From Mycobacterium lacus (GTDB lineage: Bacteria > Actinomycetota > Actinomycetes > Mycobacteriales > Mycobacteriaceae): a stretch of 64,000 bases of DNA. Shown here in pieces: positions 38,911 through 47,070 of the stretch. The stretch spans positions 1,683,952 to 1,747,951 of the forward strand of contig NZ_AP022581.1 of assembly GCF_010731535.1 (NCBI RefSeq), written 5' to 3'. How positions within the stretch are numbered: the stretch's first letter is position 1; each line of letters begins with the position of its first letter. The notes below the pieces were generated by a model. It saw only the letters and a program-made list of their open reading frames with translations, did not search any database and was not told the DNA's origin. Made by a program: the position numbers and the translations under genes.

Positions 38911-40302
38911 GTGACCCAGGAGGGGACCTGGACCGACGAAAGCGACTGGGAACTCGTCGATTCCGAGACGGAGGAATCAGGGCCGGCGCCGGTGGTGGCG
39001 ATAGTCGGTCGGCCCAACGTCGGCAAGTCGACGCTGGTCAACCGGATCCTGGGCCGACGGGAGGCGGTGGTGCAGGACGTTCCCGGCGTGACACGCGACC
39101 GGGTCTCCTACGACGCGTTGTGGGCTGGACGCCGGTTCGTGGTCCAGGACACCGGGGGGTGGGAGCCCGACGCTGAGGGCCTGCAGCAGCTGGTGGCCGA
39201 GCAGGCGTCGGTGGCCATGCGCACCGCCGACGCGGTGATCCTGGTGGTGGACGCCATTGTTGGCGCCACCACGGCCGACGAGGCCGCCGCGCGCATCTTG
39301 TTGCGATCCGGTAAGCCAGTCTTCCTGGCCGCCAACAAGGTTGACAGCGAGAAGGGCGAAGCCGACGCGGCGGCGTTATGGTCGCTGGGGCTAGGTGAGC
39401 CGCATCCGATCAGCGCGATGCACGGGCGCGGCGTGGCCGATCTGCTCGATGAGGTGCTTGCCGCGCTGCCCATGGTGGGGGAGTCGGCATCGGGCACGGG
39501 CGGCCCCCGCCGGGTCGCGCTCGTCGGCAAACCTAACGTGGGCAAGAGTTCCTTACTGAACAAGCTGGCCGGTGATCAGCGGTCGGTGGTTCACGAGGTC
39601 GCGGGCACGACGGTCGACCCGGTGGACTCCCTGATCGAATTGGGCGGCAAGGTTTGGCGGTTCGTCGACACCGCGGGCTTGCGCCGCAAAGTCGGTCAGG
39701 CCAGCGGGCATGAGTTCTACGCCTCGGTGCGCACGCACGGGGCCATCGATGCCGCCGAGGTGGCGATCGTGCTCATCGATGCGTCGCAGCCGCTGACCGA
39801 ACAGGATCTGCGGGTGCTGTCCATGGTCATCGAGGCCGGGCGGGCGCTGGTGCTGGCCTTCAATAAGTGGGATCTGGTCGACGAGGACCGTCGCGATCTG
39901 CTGGAGCGCGAGATCGACCGCGAGCTGGTGCAGGTGCGTTGGGCGCAGCGGGTCAACATCTCCGCCAAGACGGGCCGCGCGGTGCAGAAGCTGGTGCCCG
40001 CGCTGGAGAGCGCGCTGGCGTCGTGGGACACGAGGATCGCGACCGGACCGCTGAACAGCTGGCTCAAAGAAGTGGTGGCGGCCACGCCGCCTCCGGTGCG
40101 CGGTGGCAAGCAGCCGCGCGTCCTGTTCGCCACCCAGGCGACGGCCCGGCCGCCGACGTTCGTGCTGTTCACGACGGGTTTTCTGGAGGCCGGCTACCGC
40201 CGGTTCCTGGAACGACGGCTGCGCGAGGCGTTCGGCTTCGAGGGCAGCCCGATCCGCATCAACGTGCGGGTGCGCGAGAAGCGGGGCGCCAGGCGCCGCT
40301 GA
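38911..40302 (+). CDS. der: Ribosome-associated GTPase Der (EngA)
   Basis: 463 residues. Two tandem GTPase domains each have a P-loop ([14 protein letters not shown] and [14 protein letters not shown]), a G3 (DTGGWE and DTAGLR) and a G4 (NKVD and NKWD). A KH-like C-terminal domain follows ([27 protein letters not shown]). It is needed for 50S ribosome maturation. The GTG at 38911 gives the mycobacterial N-terminus MTQEGTW. The start codon lies at the end of a hairpin repeat that supplies GGGGGAG as likely RBS. Confidence 0.96.
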   Translation: MTQEGTWTDESDWELVDSETEESGPAPVVAIVGRPNVGKSTLVNRILGRREAVVQDVPGVTRDRVSYDALWAGRRFVVQDTGGWEPDAEGLQQLVAEQASVAMRTADAVILVVDAIVGATTADEAAARILLRSGKPVFLAANKVDSEKGEADAAALWSLGLGEPHPISAMHGRGVADLLDEVLAALPMVGESASGTGGPRRVALVGKPNVGKSSLLNKLAGDQRSVVHEVAGTTVDPVDSLIELGGKVWRFVDTAGLRRKVGQASGHEFYASVRTHGAIDAAEVAIVLIDASQPLTEQDLRVLSMVIEAGRALVLAFNKWDLVDEDRRDLLEREIDRELVQVRWAQRVNISAKTGRAVQKLVPALESALASWDTRIATGPLNSWLKEVVAATPPPVRGGKQPRVLFATQATARPPTFVLFTTGFLEAGYRRFLERRLREAFGFEGSPIRINVRVREKRGARRR

Positions 40303-40442
40303 GTGTGCGGGCTGAATGGCTACCCGGCCGGGCCGTCGTTGCCGAACAACAGTCCGCCGCCGCGGCCCATCGGTTGCGCACCCGGGACGGGCAGTGTGTC
40401 CCACGATGCGAGCAAAAAAAGCTATATCACAGGATTTCATCG

Positions 40443-40472
40443 TTGACTTTGATCGCCGGGTGCGGCTAGATT
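40443..40472 (+). promoter_or_regulatory. Promoter of the SDR-fadB3-cyclase-BKACE-iclR operon
   Basis: TTGACT (40443-40448) and TAGATT (40467-40472) are separated by 18 bases. The GTG at 40481 lies eight bases after the -10, so the transcript could begin at the start codon (leaderless). The surrounding ~100 bases are unusually AT-rich, which suits a regulated promoter for the IclR protein at the operon end. Confidence 0.5.
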
Positions 40473-40480
40473 TTCCTACT

Positions 40481-41329
40481 GTGCAGGCTGAAATAACCGT
40501 ATTGCAGGAAAAAAGTGGCACGCTGGTGACGACCACACAACGAGCACCGAACCATGGCTTGACGCGGTTCAGCGTGCAGGGCAAATCGATACTGATCACC
40601 GGCGCCACCGGTGCGCTCGGCGGCGTTGCGGCCCGGGCACTCGCCGACGCGGGCGCCCGGCTGACCCTGGCCGGCGGTAACGCTGCGGGCCTGGCCGAGC
40701 TGGTCGAAGACGCGGGTATCGAAGACGCCGCGGTGGTCACGCGCAGGCCCGAAACGCCGGCCGACGCGCGGGCCATGGTCGAGGCGGCGGTCGCCCGCCA
40801 CGGACGTCTCGACGGGGTGCTGGTGGCCTCGGGCATGAACCACGTGCAGCCAATCACCGAGATGGACGTCGAGCACTTCGACGCGGTGATGGACGCCAAC
40901 GTGCGCGGTGCTTGGCTGGTGTGCCAGGCGGCCGGGCGGGTGCTGCTCAAGCGGGGTGCGGGAGGCAGCGTCGTGCTGGTCTCCTCGGTTCGAGGCGCGC
41001 TCGGTCACCCCGCCGGCTACAGCGCCTACTGCCCGTCGAAAGGCGGCACCCACCTGCTGGCCAAGACCTTGGCGGCCGAGTGGGGCGCGCAAGGAATCCG
41101 CGTAAACGCGGTTGCCCCAACCGTCTTCCGGTCCGAGTTGACCGAATGGATGTACGCCGACGACGAGCGGGGGCGCAAGACCCGCGAGGCGATGTTCGCC
41201 CGGATCCCGTTGCGCCGCTTCGCCGAACCGGAGGATTTCGTCGGCGCACTGATCTATCTGCTCAGCGACGCGTCGAGTTTCTACACCGGCCAGGTGATGT
41301 ATCTGGACGGGGGTTACACGGCATGCTGA
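40481..41329 (+). CDS. Short-chain dehydrogenase/reductase
   Basis: 282 residues from the leaderless-type GTG at 40481, or 267 from GTG 40526, which better matches the ~270-residue M. tuberculosis equivalent Rv1714. The classical SDR set is complete: ITGATGALGGVAARAL (cofactor site), LDGVLVASGMN, VLVSSVRG (Ser), and YSAYCPSKGG (Tyr-x-x-x-Lys). The absence of an early acidic discriminator leaves NAD versus NADP open. It starts an operon with a 3-hydroxyacyl-CoA-dehydrogenase-like gene, whose ATG lies inside its last codons. Confidence 0.9.
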   Translation: MQAEITVLQEKSGTLVTTTQRAPNHGLTRFSVQGKSILITGATGALGGVAARALADAGARLTLAGGNAAGLAELVEDAGIEDAAVVTRRPETPADARAMVEAAVARHGRLDGVLVASGMNHVQPITEMDVEHFDAVMDANVRGAWLVCQAAGRVLLKRGAGGSVVLVSSVRGALGHPAGYSAYCPSKGGTHLLAKTLAAEWGAQGIRVNAVAPTVFRSELTEWMYADDERGRKTREAMFARIPLRRFAEPEDFVGALIYLLSDASSFYTGQVMYLDGGYTAC

Positions 41330-42228
41330 CCCCGGGCGGTTTCTCCCGCGCCGCCGTCGTCGGCGCCGGCCTCATGGGCCGCCGCATCGCCGGCGTCCTG
41401 GCCGCGGCGGGCCTCGACGTCGTCATCACCGACACCAACGTCGAAATCCTCGACGCAGCAACGGCAGAGGCCGAACAGGTGACCGGTGCGGACCGCGGCT
41501 CGGTGACCGCCGTCGCCGACTTGGCTGTGGCGGTAGAGGACGCAGACCTGGTGATCGAGGCCATCATCGAAGACCTCGCCGCCAAGCAGGAACTCTTCGA
41601 ACGGATGGCTCGGCTCGTTCCCAACGCCGTGCTGGCGACCAACACCTCCGTTCTGCCGATCGGTGCCGTCACCGAGCGGGTCGGCGACCGCGGCCGGGTC
41701 ATCGGGACACACTTCTGGAACCCGCCGGATCTCATCCCGGTCGTCGAGGTGGTGCCCAGCGAAAGGACCGCCCCGGACACGACGGACCGCGTCGTGGCGC
41801 TGCTGACCCACGCCGGCAAGCTGCCGGTCCGCGTCGGGCGCGACGCCCCGGGCTTCATCGGCAACCGGCTGCAGCACGCCCTGTGGCGCGAAGCGATCGC
41901 GCTTGTCGCCGAGGGCGTGTGCGACGCGGCGACGGTGGACCTGGTGGTACGCAACACGATTGGACTGCGGCTGGCCACACTGGGTCCGTTGGAAAACGCC
42001 GACTACATCGGCCTGGACCTCACCCTTGCCATCCACGAAGCGGTAATTCCGAGCCTCAACCGCGACCCGCACCCTAGCCCACTGCTGCGCGAGCTGGTCG
42101 CCGACGGACGACTCGGGGCCCGCACCGGTCACGGCTTCCTCGACTGGCCCGCCGGGGCCCGCGAGGCCACCGCCGCGCGGCTTGCCGAACACATCACCGC
42201 GCAGCTTGAAAACATAAGGGAGACATAG
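41323..42228 (+). CDS. fadB3: 3-hydroxyacyl-CoA dehydrogenase family protein (FadB3-like)
   Basis: 301 residues. Rossmann loop AAVVGAGLMGRRIAGVLAAAG, then LVIEAIIEDLAAKQELF, NTSVLPI and the catalytic His in VIGTHFWNPPDLIPVVEVVP. The C-terminal helical domain has VGRDAPGFIGNRLQHALWREA. The M. tuberculosis equivalent is named fadB3 (Rv1715). Its short length and lack of an enoyl-CoA hydratase domain, plus the BKACE gene two places downstream, make an L-carnitine-dehydrogenase-like or other beta-hydroxy-acid dehydrogenase role possible. It overlaps the SDR gene by 7 bases. Confidence 0.88.
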   Translation: MLTPGGFSRAAVVGAGLMGRRIAGVLAAAGLDVVITDTNVEILDAATAEAEQVTGADRGSVTAVADLAVAVEDADLVIEAIIEDLAAKQELFERMARLVPNAVLATNTSVLPIGAVTERVGDRGRVIGTHFWNPPDLIPVVEVVPSERTAPDTTDRVVALLTHAGKLPVRVGRDAPGFIGNRLQHALWREAIALVAEGVCDAATVDLVVRNTIGLRLATLGPLENADYIGLDLTLAIHEAVIPSLNRDPHPSPLLRELVADGRLGARTGHGFLDWPAGAREATAARLAEHITAQLENIRET

Positions 42229-42230
42229 CC

Positions 42231-43061
42231 ATGAGTTTCACTTGGCCGCTCGGCAACGGCGAATCGAAGTTGGAGTTCTACGACCTGTCGCACCCGTGGG
42301 GACACGGTGTGCCCGCCTGGCCGTACTTCGAGGATGTGAAAATCGAGCGCCTGCACGGCATGGCCAAGAGCCGAGTCCTCACCCAAAAGATCACCACCGT
42401 AATGCATTCCGGCACGCACATCGACGCGCCGGCGCACGTGGTCGAAGGCACGCCGTTTCTGGAGGAGATCCCGCTGAGTGCTTTCTTCGGCACCGGGGTC
42501 GTCGTCTCAATCCCGAAGAACAAGTGGGAGGTCGTCACCCCCGAGGATCTGGAAAAAGCCACACCCGGGATCCGGCCCGGGGACATCGTCATCGTCAACA
42601 CCGGGTGGCACCACAAATACACCGACAGCGCCGAGTATTACGCCTACTCCCCGGGCTTCGGCAAAGAGGCCGGCGAGTGGTTCGCAACCAACGGCATCAA
42701 GGCGGTCGGCACCGACACCCAGGCCCTGGATCACCCGCTCGCCACGTCGATCGGTCCGCACGGTCCCGCCGAACACCTCGGCGGCCTATTGCCTTGGGCG
42801 GTAAGCGAATACGAGGAGGAGACCGGTCGCAAGGTACGCGACGACTTCCCGGACTGGGAGCCCTGCCACCGGGCGATCCTGTCCAGGGGCATCTACGGCT
42901 TGGAGAACGTCGGCGGCGACCTGGACAAGGTCACCGGCAGGCGCGTCACCTTCGCGGCGTTCCCGTGGCGCTGGGTGGGCGGCGACGGGTGCATCGTGCG
43001 GCTGGTGGCGATCCTCGACCCCACCGGCACCTACCGCATCGAGACGGGGGCCGCAGCATGA
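42231..43061 (+). CDS. Cyclase-family (kynurenine-formamidase-like) hydrolase
   Basis: 276 residues. It opens with YDLSHPWGHGVPAWP and carries the metal-binding signature HSGTHIDAPAHV, with further ligands in GTDTQALDHPLA. The family includes kynurenine formamidase and isatin hydrolase, metal-dependent amide or ring hydrolases. Equivalent to Rv1716 by position. The start is 3 bases after fadB3, and the stop overlaps the BKACE ATG, so it belongs to the same catabolic operon. The substrate is unknown. Confidence 0.88.
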   Translation: MSFTWPLGNGESKLEFYDLSHPWGHGVPAWPYFEDVKIERLHGMAKSRVLTQKITTVMHSGTHIDAPAHVVEGTPFLEEIPLSAFFGTGVVVSIPKNKWEVVTPEDLEKATPGIRPGDIVIVNTGWHHKYTDSAEYYAYSPGFGKEAGEWFATNGIKAVGTDTQALDHPLATSIGPHGPAEHLGGLLPWAVSEYEEETGRKVRDDFPDWEPCHRAILSRGIYGLENVGGDLDKVTGRRVTFAAFPWRWVGGDGCIVRLVAILDPTGTYRIETGAAA

Positions 43062-43876
43062 GCGTCGTCATCACCGTCGCCCCCACCGGACCCATCGCGA
43101 CCAAGGCCGACAACCCAGCGTTGCCGACCTCTCCGGAGGAAATCGCGACCGCGGTCGAGCACGCCTATCACGCCGGAGCGGCGGTGGCACACATCCACCT
43201 GCGTGACGAAAACGAGCGGCCCACAGCCGATTTGAACATCGCTCGCCGGGCGATGGATCTTATCGGCGAGCGGTGCCCGATCCTGGTCCAGATGTCCACC
43301 GGGGTCGGTCTGACGGTGCCCTTCGAGGAGCGCGAAAAGCTGGTCGAGCTGCGGCCGCGGATGGCCACGCTCAACCCGTGCTCGATGAGCTTTGGCGCCG
43401 GCGAATTCCGCAACCCGCCCGATGCCGTGCGGCGCCTGGCGGGACGAATGCGTGAACTGGGCGTCAAGCCGGAACTCGAAATCTATGACACCGGGCACCT
43501 CGAGGCCTGCCTGCGGCTGTGGGAGGAAGGCCTGCTGGCCAGGCCGTTGCAGTTCAGCATCGTGCTCGGGGTGCGCGGAGGCATGGCCGCCACCGCCGAT
43601 AACCTGCTCACGATGGTGCGCCGGCTGCCTCCCGGAGCCGTGTGGCAAGTCATCGCGATCGGGCGGGCCAACGTGGAGCTGACGGCGATGGGACTTGCCC
43701 TGGGCGGCAATGCCCGAGTGGGGCTTGAGGACACGCTTTATTTGCGCAAGGGTGAGCTGGCGCCGAGCAATTTGGCGCTGGTGCAGCGCACGATGCGCCT
43801 TGCCGAGGCCCTGGACCTGCCGATCGCCTCGGTCGAGGAAGCCGAAGCCCTGCTGTGTTTGCCGCGCGGCGCCTGA
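43058..43876 (+). CDS. Beta-keto acid cleavage enzyme (BKACE, DUF849)
   Basis: 272 residues. Landmarks of the BKACE/3-keto-5-aminohexanoate cleavage family are VITVAPTGPIATKADNPALP, AVAHIHLRDENERPT (zinc His pair), VQMSTGVGLTVP, LEIYDTGHLEACLRL and VGLEDTLYL. These enzymes condense a beta-keto acid with acetyl-CoA and release acetoacetate and a CoA ester. The size equals Rv1718. The small Rv1717-type gene that I recall between the cyclase and this gene in M. tuberculosis is missing here. It is followed by the iclR gene 16 bases later. Confidence 0.88.
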   Translation: MSVVITVAPTGPIATKADNPALPTSPEEIATAVEHAYHAGAAVAHIHLRDENERPTADLNIARRAMDLIGERCPILVQMSTGVGLTVPFEEREKLVELRPRMATLNPCSMSFGAGEFRNPPDAVRRLAGRMRELGVKPELEIYDTGHLEACLRLWEEGLLARPLQFSIVLGVRGGMAATADNLLTMVRRLPPGAVWQVIAIGRANVELTAMGLALGGNARVGLEDTLYLRKGELAPSNLALVQRTMRLAEALDLPIASVEEAEALLCLPRGA

Positions 43877-43892
43877 GTAGAGGAGGTCACCG

Positions 43893-44663
43893 GTGGGCGT
43901 CAACGCCGAAGATCGCGGCAGCGGCATCCAGGTCATTGCTCGGGCCGGTGAGTTGTTGCGGGTGCTGCAGGCACACCCTGGTGGTCTGAGCCAGGCAGAG
44001 ATTGGCGAACGTCTGACGATGGCTCGCTCCACGGTGAGCCGGATTCTCAACGCCTTGGAAGACGAGGGGCTGGTGGCCTCGCGCGGGCCTCGCGGTCGCT
44101 ATCGGCTCGGCCCGGAGATCGCGCGTATGGCCAGCACGGTGCGACTCGGTGTTGTCACTGACATGCACGCTTTCTTGATGGAGCTGTCGCGGCGGCTGGA
44201 TGAGACGGTGGACCTGTCGATCCTGGATGGCGATCGGGCGGATTTCGTCGACCAGGTTGTTCCGCCGCGCCGGCTCCGGGCCACGAGCGCGGTGGGGGAG
44301 TCGTTCCCGTTGTACTGCTGCGCCAACGGCAAAGCGCTGCTGGCGGCTCTATCGCCCGAGCAGTATGCTCACGCGTTGCCCAGTCGCCTGGTGCCGCTCA
44401 CCCCTGGCACCATCACGGACCGGGCGGCGTTGCGCGAAGAGCTCGAGCGCATCCGGGCCGAGGGTGTCGCCTATGACCGCGAGGAGCAGACCGAAGGCAT
44501 CTGTGCCGTCGGGGTCGCGCTGCCGGGGGTGAGCTCGGAGTTGGTCGCCGTCAGCGTGCCCGTTCCGGCGCAGCGGTTCTACGGCCGCGAAGACGAACTC
44601 GCCCGGGCTTTGCTGGCATGGGCGCACGAAGTGAACGCTTGGTTCAAGACCACGAAGGCTTGA
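43893..44663 (+). CDS. IclR family transcriptional regulator
   Basis: 256 residues. The N-terminal winged helix is GIQVIARAGELLRVLQAHPGG, then LSQAEIGERLTMARSTVSRILNALEDEGLV. The C-terminal GAF-like effector domain runs from YRLGPEIARMA to the end with SFPLYCCANGKALLAAL and IRAEGVAYDREEQTEGICAVGVAL. It probably senses an acid intermediate and controls the operon it ends. GGAGG stands 6-10 bases before the GTG. Confidence 0.93.
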   Translation: MGVNAEDRGSGIQVIARAGELLRVLQAHPGGLSQAEIGERLTMARSTVSRILNALEDEGLVASRGPRGRYRLGPEIARMASTVRLGVVTDMHAFLMELSRRLDETVDLSILDGDRADFVDQVVPPRRLRATSAVGESFPLYCCANGKALLAALSPEQYAHALPSRLVPLTPGTITDRAALREELERIRAEGVAYDREEQTEGICAVGVALPGVSSELVAVSVPVPAQRFYGREDELARALLAWAHEVNAWFKTTKA

Positions 44664-44676
44664 GACGACAGAAGCG

Positions 44677-44932
44677 TTGCGCGACAAGCTAGTTGGGGCG
44701 CACGGTGAGGATGCGCAGGGCTTGATCATGTACACCACCGACGGTGACCGCTTGACCCTATCGTCGGAGTTGACGCCGCCCAATGGGCGGACGTTGCACT
44801 CGTGGTTGCTGTGGGTCCGGGTCGGGCGGGCCGACTCGCAGGCCGCTTTAGAGCCCGTGGCGGGGTTTTGGTTCGTCTGCGGTAGGCTGTCGACCTGCCG
44901 CCGGTGGACTCGCCGGTGACACTGAGCACGAC
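44677..44932 (+). pseudogene. Possible fragment of a lipocalin-like-domain gene
   Basis: The first ~25 codons read LVGAHGEDAQGLIMYTTDGD, resembling the middle of lipocalin-like (DUF1348/Lipocalin_5) proteins that have PFGEDAxGLIMYTPDG. There is no matching N-terminus or C-terminus, and the rest of the 80-codon frame is not convincing. It looks like a decayed remnant between iclR and tRNA-Pro. Confidence 0.3.
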
Positions 44933-45009
44933 CGGGCTGTGGCGCAGTTTGGTAGCGCACTTGACTGGGGGTCAAGTGGTCGCAGGTTCAAATCCTGTCA
45001 GCCCGACCA
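44933..45009 (+). tRNA. tRNA-Pro (anticodon GGG)
   Basis: A complete 77-base cloverleaf with encoded CCA. The acceptor stem CGGGCTG pairs with CAGCCCG. The anticodon stem ACTTGA/TCAAGT encloses CTGGGGG, giving anticodon GGG. The T-arm has GGTTCAAATCC. M. tuberculosis has a proline tRNA at the same spot after its IclR gene. Part of this tRNA is duplicated at 46242-46270. Confidence 0.97.
44965..44993. other. Attachment-site-like core inside tRNA-Pro (left copy)
   Basis: Runs from the anticodon loop to the T-loop. It matches 46242-46270 in 27 of 29 bases. Together they frame 1.28 kb that includes VapBC. Confidence 0.5.
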
Positions 45010-45440
45010 AGCGCAACAGGCTCTGACCATCGCCTCAGGAGAATCCGAGTGTTCGCGCCGCCGCGGCGTCAAACAGTGCAAGTGTCGCCATCGCCATGCC
45101 AAGAACACCACATCCGACTTCTACCGCACCCCGGTAGCTGTCAAGGTTTTTGAGACAATGGGAGGCGGATCGTCGGGGAATCTCTGAGATGATTCCCGGA
45201 GGTCGTCGAGGGAGGTCACGCTGGGACCACCCAAGGGACCACACGTCATGCGCGATGCTGCACGACCTGCGCGTCCATGAAAGTCACCCATCGTGGCCCT
45301 GGCCACGGAAACCGCAGGCGACCTGGGAAGACGCGTTACCGCTACGTCCTGGGCTGCCACGACGAAATGGCTCGCCGGACACCGAGCATGACCATCGAAC
45401 AAGCGGTTCAAGCCGTCGACAGCGCGTTCAGGGCTATCGC
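45010..45440. other. Gene-poor stretch after tRNA-Pro
   Basis: About 430 bases with no frame that has both a plausible start and protein-like composition. Short frames here run through the tRNA or carry skewed residues. It probably holds debris of the inserted segment. Confidence 0.4.
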
Positions 45441-45463
45441 CATTACATCGGCTATATGTAATG
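45441..45463. promoter_or_regulatory. vapB operator-like inverted repeat
   Basis: CATTACAT (45441-45448), 7 bases, ATGTAATG (45456-45463): a perfect 8-bp inverted repeat, AT-rich, 15 bases before the vapB start. VapBC complexes usually repress their own promoter through such a palindrome. Confidence 0.6.
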
Positions 45464-45478
45464 AAGGACGGTAGAGTA

Positions 45479-45739
45479 ATGAACATGGACATAACCATTA
45501 CCGTGACCAGGAAGGGACAAACGACGCTTCCGGTCGCCATTCGCCGCCGGCTCGGTGTAGCCGACTCGGGGGGCGTGTTGCGTGCGCATCTCAACGAGGA
45601 CACCGGGGAACTCATCATCACCAAACCGCCGAGTGTCAACGAGTTGAGCGAACGCGTTAGCCGGCATATCAAGCCGGGCACCCGCCCGCTGCTGGATGTC
45701 GATGCCTTCTACCAGTCCCAGCGCGAGTCGCAGGGCTGA
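45479..45739 (+). CDS. vapB: VapB-type antitoxin, AbrB/SpoVT fold
   Basis: 86 residues from ATG 45479; ATGs at 45461 and 45485 are alternatives, but 45461 falls in the operator palindrome. The N-terminus ITVTRKGQTTLPVAIRRRLGV is the swapped-hairpin AbrB DNA-binding domain. The C-terminal half (VSRHIKPGTRPLLDVDAFYQSQRE) would wrap the toxin. The stop and the vapC ATG share a base. In M. tuberculosis a vapBC pair also sits near this tRNA, though its strand and sequence may differ. Confidence 0.88.
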   Translation: MNMDITITVTRKGQTTLPVAIRRRLGVADSGGVLRAHLNEDTGELIITKPPSVNELSERVSRHIKPGTRPLLDVDAFYQSQRESQG

Positions 45740-46146
45740 TGGCTACATCTGGCGGTTCACTTGACGCCAACGTCGTGCTCCGCCTGCTGCTTAACGATGT
45801 TCCGAAGCAGCACGCGGCGGCAGTGGCACTCGTTGAAAGTACCGGTGCTTCATTCGTTGTGTCGGATGTTGCCGTCATCGAGGTCGTCTTCGCTCTGTGC
45901 CGCCACTACGAATTCAGCCGCGCCGCGGCTGCCGAGGCCATCGAGGGCCTGACGTCGTTGACTCAGATCGATTGCAACCGTGACATGCTCATGCGCGCAC
46001 TGGCGTTTTTCACCGTTCACCCGCAGCTGTCGTTCGAGGATTGCTGCCTGGCCACATACGCGGAATTGTCGAACGCCGAACCATTGTGGACCTTCGATAG
46101 GAAGCTTGCCGGCCAGGCCCATTCGGCCCGACTGGTGCCGACATAG
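45739..46146 (+). CDS. vapC: VapC-type PIN-domain toxin ribonuclease
   Basis: 135 residues. The PIN acidic set is present: Asp in SLDANVVLRLL, Glu in AVIEVVFALCR, Asp in LSFEDCCLATYAE and Asp in LWTFDRKLAG. VapC toxins cut tRNA or rRNA when freed from VapB. It is coupled to vapB by a one-base overlap. The pair lies between the two tRNA-Pro-derived repeats, so it may help keep that segment in the chromosome. Confidence 0.9.
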   Translation: MATSGGSLDANVVLRLLLNDVPKQHAAAVALVESTGASFVVSDVAVIEVVFALCRHYEFSRAAAAEAIEGLTSLTQIDCNRDMLMRALAFFTVHPQLSFEDCCLATYAELSNAEPLWTFDRKLAGQAHSARLVPT

Positions 46147-46241
46147 AGACGCGCTTCGTGAAGCTCGACGGCAGGCCGGGTCATTTGCGCGGACCGCGTG
46201 GATCCGATTGGTGACTTGCGGAAGCTCGTTACCGCGATTTC

Positions 46242-46270
46242 CTGCGGGTCAAGTGGTCGCAGCTTCAAAT
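46242..46270. other. tRNA-Pro partial duplicate (right att-like copy)
   Basis: CTGCGGGTCAAGTGGTCGCA continues to CTTCAAAT. It differs from the tRNA copy at two positions (G to C each). It is in the same orientation as the tRNA. Confidence 0.55.
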
Positions 46271-46446
46271 GCCGATCACCCCCTGAGCCCCGGGGAACGA
46301 AGGCCTCGGCGCTAAGCGGCTTTCGAGCTCTTGATGGAACCGTAATGCCCTGGTTGGGGCGGTATCCGAGGAGTAACGTCCGGTACGTTCGGAGTATTTG
46401 AGCGCACCGGACCAGATGGAGACAATCTCGCTAAGGGAGTACACGG

Positions 46447-46764
46447 ATGTTGAACAGCGTAACGGTCCACAATGGCCAGGTCCCCCAGGAGCGCGCGCAG
46501 GATGCCGAATTACTAAAGGAGTCTGGTGTGCACAAACTTGTCGTCGCGGACCGCGACGGCAACTGCTTAGCGTTCGTATTGGCCTGGGACAGCTTCGACT
46601 ATGACGCCGAGACCGACACCTATGTGTGCGTTGCCGACAGTGATGGCAGAGAACTCATGACCATGTACAGCGCCGGTGAAATTAAGTCAGCACCTGGTTC
46701 GAACATGTATGTCGTGACTGCACCGGATGGGTTCAGTGGCTGCAGGGCGTTGCAGCGCCTGTGA
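46447..46764 (+). CDS. Hypothetical protein, 105 residues
   Basis: An ATG follows AAGGGAG by 8 bases. The protein is acidic, with no signal peptide or membrane segment. It has a beta-rich middle: HKLVVADRDGNCLAFVLAWDSFDYD, then TYVCVADSDGRELMTMYSAGEI. I recognise no family. It lies just outside the right tRNA-derived repeat and 300 bases before the TetR gene of the mce operon. Codon use is less GC-biased than in the backbone, which suggests foreign origin. Confidence 0.6.
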   Translation: MLNSVTVHNGQVPQERAQDAELLKESGVHKLVVADRDGNCLAFVLAWDSFDYDAETDTYVCVADSDGRELMTMYSAGEIKSAPGSNMYVVTAPDGFSGCRALQRL

Positions 46765-47041
46765 GCTACCGGGCACCGGGCAAGTAGACGATACTCTGCA
46801 GGCCGTTTAGCCGCGTCATCTGCCGACCAGGGGTCCGCGGGTGCACTCGGCGTGTCGCTTCTGGTGGGGGCTCACCGATACGCGCGGAGACGTGCGGTAA
46901 GGACTTCAGAACTTCCTCGATACGCAAACAAGTGGCCCGGACACCACGACTGAAGTCCAGGGATTGTGCATAAGAATGACGTCCGTGTCAGGCTGTCCAG
47001 CGGGCGGCGCACCAGGCAGGGGACGATCACGTCGCGAAGGT
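46765..47041. other. Intergenic stretch before the mce-linked tetR gene
   Basis: About 280 bases. I see no supported gene or RNA. A short frame near 46855-46955 has no start and no recognisable match. Confidence 0.4.
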
Positions 47042-47042
47042 T

Positions 47043-47066
47043 TATGATAGACCGTCCGTACGGTTA
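47043..47066 (+). promoter_or_regulatory. tetR promoter with CCGTACGG operator
   Basis: TATGAT (47043-47048) is a likely -10. CCGTACGG (47056-47063), a perfect 8-bp palindrome within ACCGTCCGTACGGTTA, lies at the expected transcription start, 8 bases before the tetR ATG. The same core is in the mce promoter region (48042-48053), which points to autoregulation. Confidence 0.55.
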
Positions 47067-47070
47067 GTTA

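Noticed and set aside
44939-45187. Plus-strand 82-codon frame that reads through tRNA-Pro
   Set aside because: It starts inside the tRNA gene and has no protein-like features.
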